Shown piece after piece: positions 1 to 7,603 of a stretch of 64,000 bases of DNA. The stretch covers positions 62,001 to 126,000 of the forward strand of contig CAZJYX010000003.1 of the NCBI GenBank assembly GCA_964550375.1. The letters are read 5' to 3'. The position numbers and the translations under genes are program-made. The notes beneath the pieces are model-generated. The model had not been told where the DNA came from and made no database searches. It saw only the letters and a list, made by a program, of their open reading frames with translations. Each line of letters starts with the position of its first letter. The first letter of the stretch is position 1. Origin of the DNA: JAAYXS01 sp964550375. GTDB lineage: Bacteria; Planctomycetota; Phycisphaerae; UBA1845; Fen-1342.

Positions 1-72
1 GCGGCCGGCAAGGCGCGACCGGGCGAGGTGGGGGGGGAGGTCGAGGAGTCGCGCTTCGTGGCGGAGGGTTGA
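1..72 (+). CDS. C-terminal tail of an upstream gene (partial)
   Basis: Frame 1 is open from the first base to a TGA at 70-72 and would encode 23 residues ending RFVAEG. The tail is short and charged (many E, G and R) and has no recognisable domain. It is called only because the frame is open to the window edge and the following 160 bases look intergenic with a good promoter. It could be chance. The upstream sequence would settle it. Confidence 0.35.
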   Translation, partial: AAGKARPGEVGGEVEESRFVAEG

Positions 73-159
73 CGGGCCGCCCCGGTTGCAGCCGCGGGCT
101 TGAGCCCGCTGGCCGCCGCGCATTTCACCCGCCGCATGCCGATATTATCGCCCGCTCAC

Positions 160-188
160 TCGACACAATCGCGATGCTTGGCTATATT
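160..188 (+). promoter_or_regulatory. sigma70-type promoter for the Gfo/Idh/MocA gene
   Basis: TCGACA at 160-165 and TATATT at 183-188 are separated by 17 bases, each matching 5 of 6 consensus positions. The expected transcript start near 195 leaves a leader of about 38 bases before the ATG at 233. Found by eye. Confidence 0.55.
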
Positions 189-232
189 CCCGCCCCAAGG
201 AGCGCGGCAGAAACCGGTCAAGAGGGTGTCGC

Positions 233-1420
233 ATGTCTGACATCTGCAACGTCGCATTGCTTGGCCAGAAATTCATGGGCCGGGCCCACAGCAACGCGTA
301 CCTGAAAGCCGAGCGTTTCTTCAACCTGCCGATCCGGCCCGTGATGCACACGATCGTCGGGCTGGACCTGATATCGCTGGCGCCTTTCGCCGACCGCTGG
401 GGCTGGCGGAACTACAGCACTTCCTGGAAAGAGATTGTCAAAGCGCCGGAGATTCACCTGGTCGACGTCAGCACGCCGAACTACATGCATGCCGAGCAGG
501 CGCTGGCCGCCGTAGCCGCCGGCAAGCACGTGGCCTGTGAGAAGCCGCTGGGCGCGACACTCCGCGACGCCAAGGCGATGAAGAACGCCGCCGCCCGGTC
601 CCGGAAATCCAAGACGTTCGTGTGGTTCAACTACCGGCGTTGCCCGGCCGTGGCGTTGGCGCATCGCATGGTGCGCGCCGGCGAGCTGGGTCGCATTTTC
701 CACGTCCGAGCCAGCTATCTCCAGGACTGGGGCCGCCCGGACACCCCGCTGAGCTGGCGTTTCCAGAAGAAGTACTCCGGCTCCGGGGCGCACGGCGACC
801 TGAACGCCCACATTGTTGACATGGCGCGTTTCATCACGGGCGATGAAATCGTGGAGGTCAGCGGTGCCATCAGCGAGACTTTTGTTACCGAGCGAGCGCT
901 GCCGCCTTCGGCCGCGCGGGCGGCCCATGGTTCGCGCTCACGCCGCCGGAAGGATGTTGACAAGGTTGACGTCGATGACGCGGTGCTGTTCCTGGCCCGC
1001 TTTGGCGGCGGCGCGGTCGCCAGCTTCGAGGCCACGCGCGTAGCCGCGGGCAACCAGAACAACAACCAGATCGAGCTGAACGGCGAGCTCGGGTCGCTGC
1101 GCTTCGGCTTCGAGGACATGAACATCCTCTGGTATTACGACGCGCGCGAGGAGCGTCGGACCGCCGGCTGGCGGCGCATCATGTGCACGGCTTCCGGGGT
1201 TCACCCGTATGGCGGCGCCTGGTGGCCGGACGCCCACATCATCGGCTACGAGCACACGTTCGTGAACATGGTGGCGGACATGATGGCGGTCCTGGCCGGT
1301 GAGGAGCCGATCGTGCCGCTGCCGGACTTCGCCGACGCCTACGAAACGCAGCGCGTGTTGGAAGCGGCCATGCAGGCCGCCAAGCACCGCTCAGCGGTCA
1401 AGCTCAGCGAGATCAAGTAG
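233..1420 (+). CDS. Gfo/Idh/MocA family NAD(P)-dependent oxidoreductase
   Basis: A 395-residue cytoplasmic dehydrogenase. The N-terminal Rossmann segment carries GQKFMGRAHSNAY in place of the usual GxGxxG loop. It is followed by the family signature for the nicotinamide pocket, 'KHVACEKPLG' (about residues 95-105), and a C-terminal substrate domain with a GDLNAHIVD helix containing the expected His. Family members oxidise or epimerise sugars and inositols. The substrate cannot be read from sequence. The start is the first in-frame ATG after a good promoter, following 'agagggtgtcgc', a weak ribosome site. The gene stands alone, convergent with the MoxR gene 27 bases downstream. Confidence 0.9.
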   Translation: MSDICNVALLGQKFMGRAHSNAYLKAERFFNLPIRPVMHTIVGLDLISLAPFADRWGWRNYSTSWKEIVKAPEIHLVDVSTPNYMHAEQALAAVAAGKHVACEKPLGATLRDAKAMKNAAARSRKSKTFVWFNYRRCPAVALAHRMVRAGELGRIFHVRASYLQDWGRPDTPLSWRFQKKYSGSGAHGDLNAHIVDMARFITGDEIVEVSGAISETFVTERALPPSAARAAHGSRSRRRKDVDKVDVDDAVLFLARFGGGAVASFEATRVAAGNQNNNQIELNGELGSLRFGFEDMNILWYYDAREERRTAGWRRIMCTASGVHPYGGAWWPDAHIIGYEHTFVNMVADMMAVLAGEEPIVPLPDFADAYETQRVLEAAMQAAKHRSAVKLSEIK

Positions 1421-1447
1421 CCCGCCGCGGCCGGCACCCCCCCGCGG

Positions 1448-2446
1448 TTACGGCACCTCGATGTGGTCGAGCACGTGTCGGACCACGTCGTCGCTGGTCT
1501 GCTCCTCCGCCTCGGCCTCGTAGCTCACGATCACGCGGTGGCGCAGGATGTCCGGGGCGATGTCCTTAACGTCCTGGGGCGTGACGTAGCCGCGGCCGGC
1601 CAGGAAGGCCATGGCGCGGGCCCCCAGGGCCAGGTAGATCGTGGCACGCGGGGAGGCGCCGTATTCGATCCACTCGGCGACTTTCAGGTTGAACTCGGCG
1701 GGTCGCCGCGTGGCCTGCACCAGCGCGACGATGTAGTCCTTGATCTTGTCGTCCATGTAGATTTCGTCGACGACCTTGCGGGCCGCGAAGAGCTCGCGTG
1801 GCTCGATAACGGCATTGATAGCCGGCACGCCGCGGTGGGTGGCCATGCGGTCGAGAATCTGGCGTTCTTCCGCAGGCGAGGGGTAGTCGACGAGCAGCTT
1901 GAGCATGAAGCGGTCCACCTGGGCCTCGGGCAGGGGGTAGGTGCCCTCCTGCTCGATGGGGTTCTGCGTGGCCAGGACGAGGAAGGGCTGTTCGAGCGGG
2001 TAGGACTCGCCGCTGATGGTGACCTGGCGTTCCTGCATGGCCTCCAGCAGGGCGCTCTGCACCTTGGCGGGGGCCCGGTTGACCTCGTCGGCCAGCACGA
2101 TGTTGGCGAAGATCGGCCCTTTCCTCACGGCGAAGCTGCCGTCCTGCGGCTGAAAGACCAGGGTGCCGAGGATGTCGGCGGGCAGCAGGTCGGGCGTGAA
2201 CTGGATCCGCTGGAACCTGGTGTTGATGCCGCGGGCCAGACAGGCGACGGCGGTCGTCTTGGCCAGGCCCGGCACGCCTTCCAGCAGGATGTGGCCGTCG
2301 GAGAGCAGGCCGACCAGCATCTTCCGGAGCAGCTCCTCCTGGCCGACTATCACGCGGCGGATCTCGGTCAACAGCCGGTCGAAACCGGCCTGATGCTGAC
2401 GAACGAGTTCGCCAATCTGCTGCACCTCGACATGCGTAATAGCCAT
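1448..2446 (-). CDS. MoxR-family AAA+ ATPase
   Basis: A 332-residue AAA+ ATPase of the MoxR clade, chaperone-like ATPases that usually act with von Willebrand A-domain proteins in metal insertion or envelope assembly. Visible are Walker A (LEGVPGLAKTT), Walker B (VLADEVNRAP), sensor 1 (LATQNPIEQEGTYPLPEAQ) and the C-terminal lid (GASPRATI). The start is placed at the ATG at 2446 (MAITHVEV) because GGAGG lies 9 bases before it. The in-frame ATG at 2455 touches that site and the one at 2494 has none. The usual DUF58/VWA partners are not in this window, so it is an isolated MoxR. Confidence 0.92.
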   Translation of the reverse strand: MAITHVEVQQIGELVRQHQAGFDRLLTEIRRVIVGQEELLRKMLVGLLSDGHILLEGVPGLAKTTAVACLARGINTRFQRIQFTPDLLPADILGTLVFQPQDGSFAVRKGPIFANIVLADEVNRAPAKVQSALLEAMQERQVTISGESYPLEQPFLVLATQNPIEQEGTYPLPEAQVDRFMLKLLVDYPSPAEERQILDRMATHRGVPAINAVIEPRELFAARKVVDEIYMDDKIKDYIVALVQATRRPAEFNLKVAEWIEYGASPRATIYLALGARAMAFLAGRGYVTPQDVKDIAPDILRHRVIVSYEAEAEEQTSDDVVRHVLDHIEVP

Positions 2447-2679
2447 TCGCGACATCCTCCATATTCGACCGGCCGGCCCCAGGCGGCCGCCCACTGCGGC
2501 AAGCTACCGCCGGCCCGTACAAAATCAATGCCCCCATGCCTGTCAGGGACGCTCGGGCAGCGTTTCGCCGGTCAAGATCGGCCGCCGGATTTGTCAGTCC
2601 TTGGCCAGGCGCGGTCCGCGCTGCTGCGTGCCTTCCTTGCCGACGCGCCGGGGCGTGCTAAACTTGTCGCGGAGAGCAG

Positions 2680-3981
2680 ATGCGCAAGAACTACATTCTC
2701 GACGCGAACGTGCTGTTGCACGACCCTCGGTCGGTCTTCCAGTTCGCGGACAACACGGTCATCATCCCGGTGGGGGTTATCACGGAGATCGATCGCTTCA
2801 AGAAGGAAATGACGGCCCGCGGCTATAGCGCCCGCGAAGTGGTCCGTGTGCTGGACGGGCTGCGCGCCGGGCAGAGCCTGGCGACCGGCGTGGCGCTGGA
2901 GGCGGGCGGCACGCTCAGGGTCCACTGTGGGCCGGACGCCCTGGCGGCGGAGGAGCACGGCCACGCCGACCGGGAGATCCTGTGCGTGGCGCAGCAGGTG
3001 GCGGCGGCGGAGCCCGGCACCCCGGTGATCATAGTTTCCAAGGACATCAACCTGCGGGTGCGGGCGGATGCGGCGGGCTTGCGGGCCGAGAACTACGAGT
3101 CGGACCACGTGCATCTTTCCGACCTGCGGTCCGGACAGGTCGAACGCCAGGTTGATGCGGAGCTGCTGGAGCGGCTGCGCGCGGATGGGCGCGTGGATTG
3201 GACGGACGGGCGCCTTTCGCCGAACGAGTACCTGTTGCTGCGGCCGGGCGGTGAGGCTCGTGGCAGCGTGCTGGCGCGGGCGACCGATACGGCGACCGCG
3301 GTGCAGCGGCTGCACGAGGCCCGCGACGGGCTGGTCGGCGTCAAGCCGCGGAACAAGGAGCAACACTTCGCGGTTGACGCGCTGCTGGACGAGCACCTCC
3401 AGCTCGTGACGCTGATGGGCAAAGCCGGCACGGGCAAGACTTTGCTGGCTGTGGCGGCGGCCGTCCACCTGGCGCTCAAGAAGAAGCGCTATCGCGGCGT
3501 GCTGGTTTGTCGGCCGAATGTGCCGGTTGGCCGCGACCTGGGCTATCTGCCGGGCGACATCAGCAGCAAGTTGGCGCCCTGGATGAAGCCGATCGTTGAC
3601 ACGGTCGAGTACCTGTTCGACACGGGCGGGTCTATCAAGGGTCACAAGGACTGTGCCAGCCTGATCCGGGCGGGGCTGATTGAGATACAGCCGTTGACGT
3701 ATATCCGGGGCCGCAGCATCGCGCGGCGGTACGTGGTGATTGACGAGGCCCAGAATCTCACGCCGCTGGAGATCAAGACGGTGATTACGCGCATCGGGCG
3801 CGACGCCAAGGTCGTCCTCACGGGCGACGTTTACCAGATCGACAACCCCTACGTCGATGCCGAGAGCAACGGTTTCACCTACTTGGTGAACCGCTTTCGC
3901 GACCAGGGCATCGCCGCGCATGTCGAACTGCACAAGGGCGAGCGCAGCCCGCTGGCGGAGTTGGCGGCCAATCTCTTGTGA
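2680..3981 (+). CDS. PIN domain-PhoH ATPase fusion
   Basis: A 433-residue protein joining an N-terminal PIN ribonuclease domain to a PhoH-type ATPase. The PIN part has YILDANVLLHD and a VGVITEIDRFKK acidic helix (residues 1-140). The ATPase (about 225-433) has Walker A MGKAGTGKT near residue 247 and Walker B VVIDEAQN near 351. This is the PhoH2/YlaK-like architecture. Family knowledge predicts RNA helicase plus endoribonuclease activity, and toxin-like or RNA-quality-control roles have been proposed. The start has GGAGAG 4-6 bases upstream. A TTGCCG-16-TAAACT element (2637-2664) with an extended TGC would give a very short leader. Confidence 0.92.
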   Translation: MRKNYILDANVLLHDPRSVFQFADNTVIIPVGVITEIDRFKKEMTARGYSAREVVRVLDGLRAGQSLATGVALEAGGTLRVHCGPDALAAEEHGHADREILCVAQQVAAAEPGTPVIIVSKDINLRVRADAAGLRAENYESDHVHLSDLRSGQVERQVDAELLERLRADGRVDWTDGRLSPNEYLLLRPGGEARGSVLARATDTATAVQRLHEARDGLVGVKPRNKEQHFAVDALLDEHLQLVTLMGKAGTGKTLLAVAAAVHLALKKKRYRGVLVCRPNVPVGRDLGYLPGDISSKLAPWMKPIVDTVEYLFDTGGSIKGHKDCASLIRAGLIEIQPLTYIRGRSIARRYVVIDEAQNLTPLEIKTVITRIGRDAKVVLTGDVYQIDNPYVDAESNGFTYLVNRFRDQGIAAHVELHKGERSPLAELAANLL

Positions 3982-4009
3982 AGCGCAGACGTGCCGACGG
4001 TTCCGGGGG

Positions 4010-4471
4010 CTATTCCTGGGCCCCCGGGCAGTGCTCGCGCTCGAAGTCGGAGATCATGTCCACGCGGCGTTTGTGGCGGCCGCCCTCGAATTCGGTCTCC
4101 AGCCAGACGCGCACGATGCTCTGCATCAGCGCGTCGCCGACCAGGTCGGCCGGCAGACACAGGACATTGGCGTCGTTGTGGCGGCGCGCCATCTGGGCGG
4201 TGAGTTCGTCGTGGCACAGCGCGGCGCGAATCCCCCGTACTTTGTTGGCCGTGATGGACATGCCGATGCCGCTGCCGCAGAAGAGGATTCCCCGGGCGGC
4301 CTCCCCATTTGCCACGGTCTGGGCGACCGTGAAGCCAATGTCGGGGTAGTCGCAGGACTCGCCCGTTTCGGTACCGTAGTCGACCAGCTTCATGCCCATC
4401 TCAAGCAGCAGGGCCTTGATGCGTTGCTTGGCCTCGTAGCCGCGATGGTCGCTACCAATTGCGATCTTCAT
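4010..4471 (-). CDS. rpiB: ribose-5-phosphate isomerase B
   Basis: A 153-residue RpiB/LacA/LacB-family sugar-phosphate isomerase that interconverts ribose 5-phosphate and ribulose 5-phosphate. It opens with the diagnostic IAIGSDHRGYE. The ILFCGSGIGMSITANK segment contains the catalytic-base Cys and anion-hole Gly residues, and RRHNDANVLCLPAD follows. The length is normal. Ribosome site AAAGGAG lies 9 bases before the ATG. Its start overlaps the end of the upstream Sua5-phosphatase gene by 20 bases, so the two are co-transcribed. The same three activities (Sua5, LMW phosphatase, RpiB) neighbour each other in the Bacillus ywlC-ywlE-ywlF region. Confidence 0.95.
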   Translation of the reverse strand: MKIAIGSDHRGYEAKQRIKALLLEMGMKLVDYGTETGESCDYPDIGFTVAQTVANGEAARGILFCGSGIGMSITANKVRGIRAALCHDELTAQMARRHNDANVLCLPADLVGDALMQSIVRVWLETEFEGGRHKRRVDMISDFEREHCPGAQE

Positions 4472-5591
4472 CCAGGAACTCCTTTAGCCGGGCCGCGACC
4501 GCGCGCTCGATGTGCGCCGCACAATAGCGGTACTCTTCGGGGCTGCCGCCGATCGGGTCGGACACCGGTCCGGCCGGATCCAGCAATTCTACCCGCCCGG
4601 CCGCTCCCGGCACCATAGCCAGGACGGCAGTGCGATGCTCCGGCGACATGGCGTAGATGCGCTCGGCCTGCTGGATCAGCTCCACCGTCAGCGGCCGCGA
4701 GCGGTGCTCTCCGAGGTCAACGCCGCGCCGGGCCATCTCGTCCAGCGAGCCGCGCGAGGCGGCCCCTCCGGGCGGAGCGAACGTGCCGGCGGATGCGACT
4801 TCGTAGCCGGCCAGGGGCAGCTCTGCCAGCGTACACTGCAACTGCCGGGCGAGTTGCTGCCGAAACATGTGCTCGGCCATTGGCGAGCGGCACGAGTTGC
4901 CCGTGCAGACCATCAGCACGAGGCTGCGGGCCAGTCGCCGCAGCGTGCGTTCGTCCAGCGCCCCGGGCCGCTGCACGGCCCACTCGTGGCCGCGCACTTC
5001 GACCACGGTCGAGGCCGCGTTGAAACGCGTGCGGGCGGCGTCAATGGCGAACTCCACGCGCCCCTCCATGGCGCGCAGCGCGGCGGCGAAGTCCGTCGGC
5101 GGGCGCAAGCCGCGTGCATTGGCACTGCTGGCCACCACCGGGACCTGCGCCTCGCCGAGCAGCCGCTGGGCCACCGGATGATCCGGAAAACGCAGAGCCA
5201 CTTTCTGCTGGTGGTATATGTTCGCCAACTCGGACGGACCGCATTGCTGCCCGACTTCGGTGGCCTCCGGCCGGTCCTCATGTCCGACCAGCGTGAGCGG
5301 TCCCGGCCACGCCTTCCGCGCCAAGCGACGGAGTACGGGCGACGGTGATATGAGATAGCGACCGGCATCGGCCCGTCGTCCCAGGTGCACCGTGAAGGGC
5401 CGCGCCGCGTCGGCGTTCTTCAACTCGCGCAGCCGCGTCATGGCTTCCGCATGCAAGGCGTTCGCCGCCACACCGTAAACGGTTTCGGTCGGGAACAGGA
5501 CTAGTGCGCCGGCCCGCAAGGCGGCCGTTACCTCGCCGAGTGCGGCGGCATAAGCGTTTGTATCAGAAGAGTTTATGATCTTGGTCGGCAT
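4452..5591 (-). CDS. Sua5/TsaC threonylcarbamoyl-AMP synthase fused to a low-molecular-weight phosphatase
   Basis: About 379 residues in two enzymes. The N-terminal 205 residues are a YrdC/Sua5 domain (GALVLFPTETVYGVAANA, KNADAARPF, SSANARGLRP), which makes threonylcarbamoyl-AMP for the t6A tRNA modification. The C-terminal 155 residues are an LMW phosphatase with the P-loop CTGNSCRSPMAE and the DP general-acid region near 'LLDPAGPVSDPIGGS'. The residue after Asn in the P-loop is Ser. The Bacillus arginine phosphatase YwlE has Thr there and tyrosine phosphatases have Ile, so arginine phosphatase activity is possible. The start at 5591 (MPTKII) fits the family. An in-frame ATG at 5639 would add 16 non-conserved residues. 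Operonic with rpiB. Confidence 0.88.
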   Translation of the reverse strand: MPTKIINSSDTNAYAAALGEVTAALRAGALVLFPTETVYGVAANALHAEAMTRLRELKNADAARPFTVHLGRRADAGRYLISPSPVLRRLARKAWPGPLTLVGHEDRPEATEVGQQCGPSELANIYHQQKVALRFPDHPVAQRLLGEAQVPVVASSANARGLRPPTDFAAALRAMEGRVEFAIDAARTRFNAASTVVEVRGHEWAVQRPGALDERTLRRLARSLVLMVCTGNSCRSPMAEHMFRQQLARQLQCTLAELPLAGYEVASAGTFAPPGGAASRGSLDEMARRGVDLGEHRSRPLTVELIQQAERIYAMSPEHRTAVLAMVPGAAGRVELLDPAGPVSDPIGGSPEEYRYCAAHIERAVAARLKEFLDEDRNW

Positions 5592-5672
5592 CCACAGCTT
5601 CCGCGCCCGACGAGGATTGTCACCGCCCACGTCACCCATGTCAACCGCGGAGCGGCGTACTTCATGACCGCC

Positions 5673-5701
5673 TTGCGATCCTCAACACTTTCGTGTACAT
5701 T
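5673..5701 (+). promoter_or_regulatory. candidate promoter for the 102-residue protein
   Basis: TTGCGA at 5673-5678, a 17-base spacer and TACATT at 5696-5701 match 4 of 6 positions each. The expected start near 5708 leaves about 30 bases of leader before the ATG at 5739. A chance match is quite possible. Confidence 0.35.
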
Positions 5702-5738
5702 TCAGGATTCTAACTGGTAGACTCGGAGAAGACCGACG

Positions 5739-6047
5739 ATGGATATCGCCCCTGGTACGACAGTCTGTGTCGAGATCACCGCCCCGCCCACTGCCGCGGC
5801 GGCCCGCAAGACGCTCACGCGCGTGGCCTGCAAGGATCCCGCCGTCGCGCGTCAGATTCGCAGGCGCAAGCAGCAGCGGCCCTCTCTGGAGACTTGGCAG
5901 CGTGGCGGCCGCATGTGGCGGCATCGCATGAAGTCGCACCCGCCCATTTCCCTCCAGGCGGGGGCGAAGTACACGCTGCGGGCGACGCTGGACGTCATCC
6001 GCGACTTGGAGAGCGTCGGCACCTGGGTCAAGGTGTCGCCCGTCTAG
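5739..6047 (+). CDS. small basic protein of unknown function
   Basis: A 102-residue protein with no domain I recognise. It begins MDIAPGTTVCVEIT, has a basic middle (RRRKQQRPSLETWQRGGRMWRHRMKSH) and ends in a beta-rich stretch (GAKYTLRATLDVIRDLESVGTWVKVSPV). The N- and C-terminal beta segments around a positive helix suggest a nucleic-acid-binding or ribosome-associated fold, but this is only an impression. GGAGAAG lies 8-9 bases before the ATG and a candidate promoter lies 38 bases upstream, which supports it as real. It stands alone between divergent and convergent neighbours. Confidence 0.6.
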   Translation: MDIAPGTTVCVEITAPPTAAAARKTLTRVACKDPAVARQIRRRKQQRPSLETWQRGGRMWRHRMKSHPPISLQAGAKYTLRATLDVIRDLESVGTWVKVSPV

Positions 6048-6158
6048 CGGCGAGTGCCGATGCAGCGCGCGGGTCGGCGGCGGCGGCGCGCGCGAGTCCC
6101 ACCACGCGGTGGGTGCGGTCGGGGGTGCGATCACCTGCCCAAGGCCATCTGGGCCAAG

Positions 6159-6446
6159 TCAGAAATTCACGTCGAGGGCGAATTCCGCGGCCAGAGAACG
6201 CGCCTGTTGTACGGGGACAAGTGGGTTGTCGCTGATCTTGGTTACGAACAGGGGTTCCGGGCCGACCAGATTGAGCGGTGGCGGGCGGGAGCGGTCGGGC
6301 TCCATCCCCGGCACGCGCAGCAGGTGGCCGCTCCAGTTACAGACATAAGCCCCCGGGTCGTGAGCGGCGTCAAACGGTACGCGCGCGCCTACAGCCGGAC
6401 CCCTGCGTCGCGCTGAGTTGCGTTTCACGTAGTGCTCGATTGCCAT
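6159..6446 (-). CDS. small conserved protein, paralogue 1
   Basis: A 95-residue protein of unknown function. It shares the core GAYVC(N/D)WSGHLLRV, then P-LN-VG--PL, TKIS(N/D)-P, and a QA(R/K)--A-E---L(D/N)(I/V)NF end with the protein at 7029-7313, so the two are paralogues about 870 bases apart on the same strand. There is no signal peptide. The start at 6446 (MAIEHY) is chosen because GGAGG lies 9 bases upstream. The in-frame ATG at 6455 abuts that site. The conserved Cys, Trp and His in the core could bind a metal or ligand, which is inference. Confidence 0.7.
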   Translation of the reverse strand: MAIEHYVKRNSARRRGPAVGARVPFDAAHDPGAYVCNWSGHLLRVPGMEPDRSRPPPLNLVGPEPLFVTKISDNPLVPVQQARSLAAEFALDVNF

Positions 6447-7028
6447 GGGCCACATCCTCCATGAAAGCGTCCAGGCGAATCGACAAACCGGACATCACAG
6501 GTCGCAACCCTGATTCGTCACGACGGCTTACCCGCGTGGCGTGATTTCAAGGGAATGCGACTCAGCGGCTGGCCAAGCCGAATGCCGATCTGGAAAGGCA
6601 TGGGCTTGGACCAACTGCCAAGTCGCATCCCAAGTTGCTTCTCGCCCTTTCCTTGATGCAGACCGCCGGCCGAACCGCCAACGGACGGCGCGAGACGGCG
6701 GTCGAGTGGGCCACACGGTCTTCCCAACCACAACCCCGGCGGCGAGCGGCCTTGTCGCACCGGTGCCGTCACGTAGCACCGGTTTGGTTCCGCCACGTAA
6801 CCGTCGCGGCCTGCCCAACGCTGACGCAAGGCAATCATCCGGGCTATGCACAGCCCGACTTGGTACTTCACAATCAAGAAGTGATCGCCGACGCTCACAT
6901 GCGAAAATGCACTATAAGTCTTCCACACGGTCGCGCTGTTGTCAAAAGATTCTTGCGCGGTTACAGCGCTAGGCCTGCAATGCGCGCCTTGGTGGGATCG
7001 GCGGGCGCGAAGTGGCCGCCGGATCGGG
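6447..7028 (+). other. intergenic stretch with no supported gene
   Basis: About 580 bases between the two paralogous small genes. Open frames exist on both strands but have arginine- and proline-rich composition, no ribosome sites and no resemblance to either neighbour, so none is called. Base composition is slightly less GC-rich near 6880-6970. I see no repeat, RNA gene or terminator. Confidence 0.4.
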
Positions 7029-7313
7029 CTAGAAGTTGATATTCAGATGGTACTCGTGGGCAATACGTTTGGCCTGTGAGAGCGCAATCTGCGGATCGTT
7101 GCTGATCTTCGTCAGCGTCAGCGGCTGGGTGCCAACGATGTTCAGAGCCGGGGCGCGGCCCTCGACCAAGGCCTGCTCCGTGACGCGCAGCAAGTGGCCG
7201 CTCCAGTCACACACGTAAGCCCCCGGCGTGCAGAGCACATCGAACGCTATGGTCGTGCCCGGCGCGGGCAGATGCGACTTCTTCGCCGTCATTTCCCCGG
7301 TACCAAGAGCCAT
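7029..7313 (-). CDS. small conserved protein, paralogue 2
   Basis: A 94-residue cytoplasmic protein of unknown function, paralogous to 6159-6446. It reads MALGTGEMTAKK at the start, then LCTPGAYVCDWSGHLLRV, NIVGTQPLTLTKISND and an amphipathic helix ending EYHLNINF. The ATG at 7313 has AAGGAGG with a 7-base gap and is preferred over the longer frame starting at 7334. The pair probably arose by duplication. The 580 bases between them do not contain a third recognisable copy. Confidence 0.72.
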   Translation of the reverse strand: MALGTGEMTAKKSHLPAPGTTIAFDVLCTPGAYVCDWSGHLLRVTEQALVEGRAPALNIVGTQPLTLTKISNDPQIALSQAKRIAHEYHLNINF

Positions 7314-7460
7314 CGTAACTCCTCCTTGCGTCAATCGGCGTTCCTTGCTTGTGCGAACTTCACTCGGCTTGAAGTTAAGGGCGGCGCACGGTTTGCGCGG
7401 ACCACCAGCCTCAGATGCCTGATTGTATTATCGGTCGGCTTGATGGCCGCCTTGAATCAG

Positions 7461-7490
7461 CGGCGCGGTCGCTTCGCGACCGATCCGCCG
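7461..7490 (+). other. strong stem-loop upstream of the MAF-type gene
   Basis: CGGTCGC (7466-7472), a TTC loop and GCGACCG (7476-7482) form a perfect 7-bp stem. It is extended by 5 more pairs (7461-7465 with 7486-7490) after a 3-base bulge. No T-run follows, so it is not a classic terminator. It lies in the divergent region between the small gene and the gene at 7604 and could be an attenuator or processing element. Confidence 0.5.
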
Positions 7491-7603
7491 CCCCGCGCGT
7501 GGGCAAAGCAGGCGGGATACTCCGATAGGTCAGAAGGAGTCCGCGGCAACGGACGCCCTGGCGCCGGACGGCCGGGTTCGGCTCGGCGGACGCAAGGGAT
7601 GCT

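Noticed and set aside
2637..2664. TTGCCG-16-TAAACT as a firm promoter of the PhoH gene
   Set aside because: The -10 and start codon are too close for the ribosome site to lie in a normal leader. Noted only in the gene entry.
6541..7039. Overlapping plus-strand frames between the two small paralogues
   Set aside because: Two different frames compete, neither has a ribosome site and both have Arg/Pro-rich random composition.
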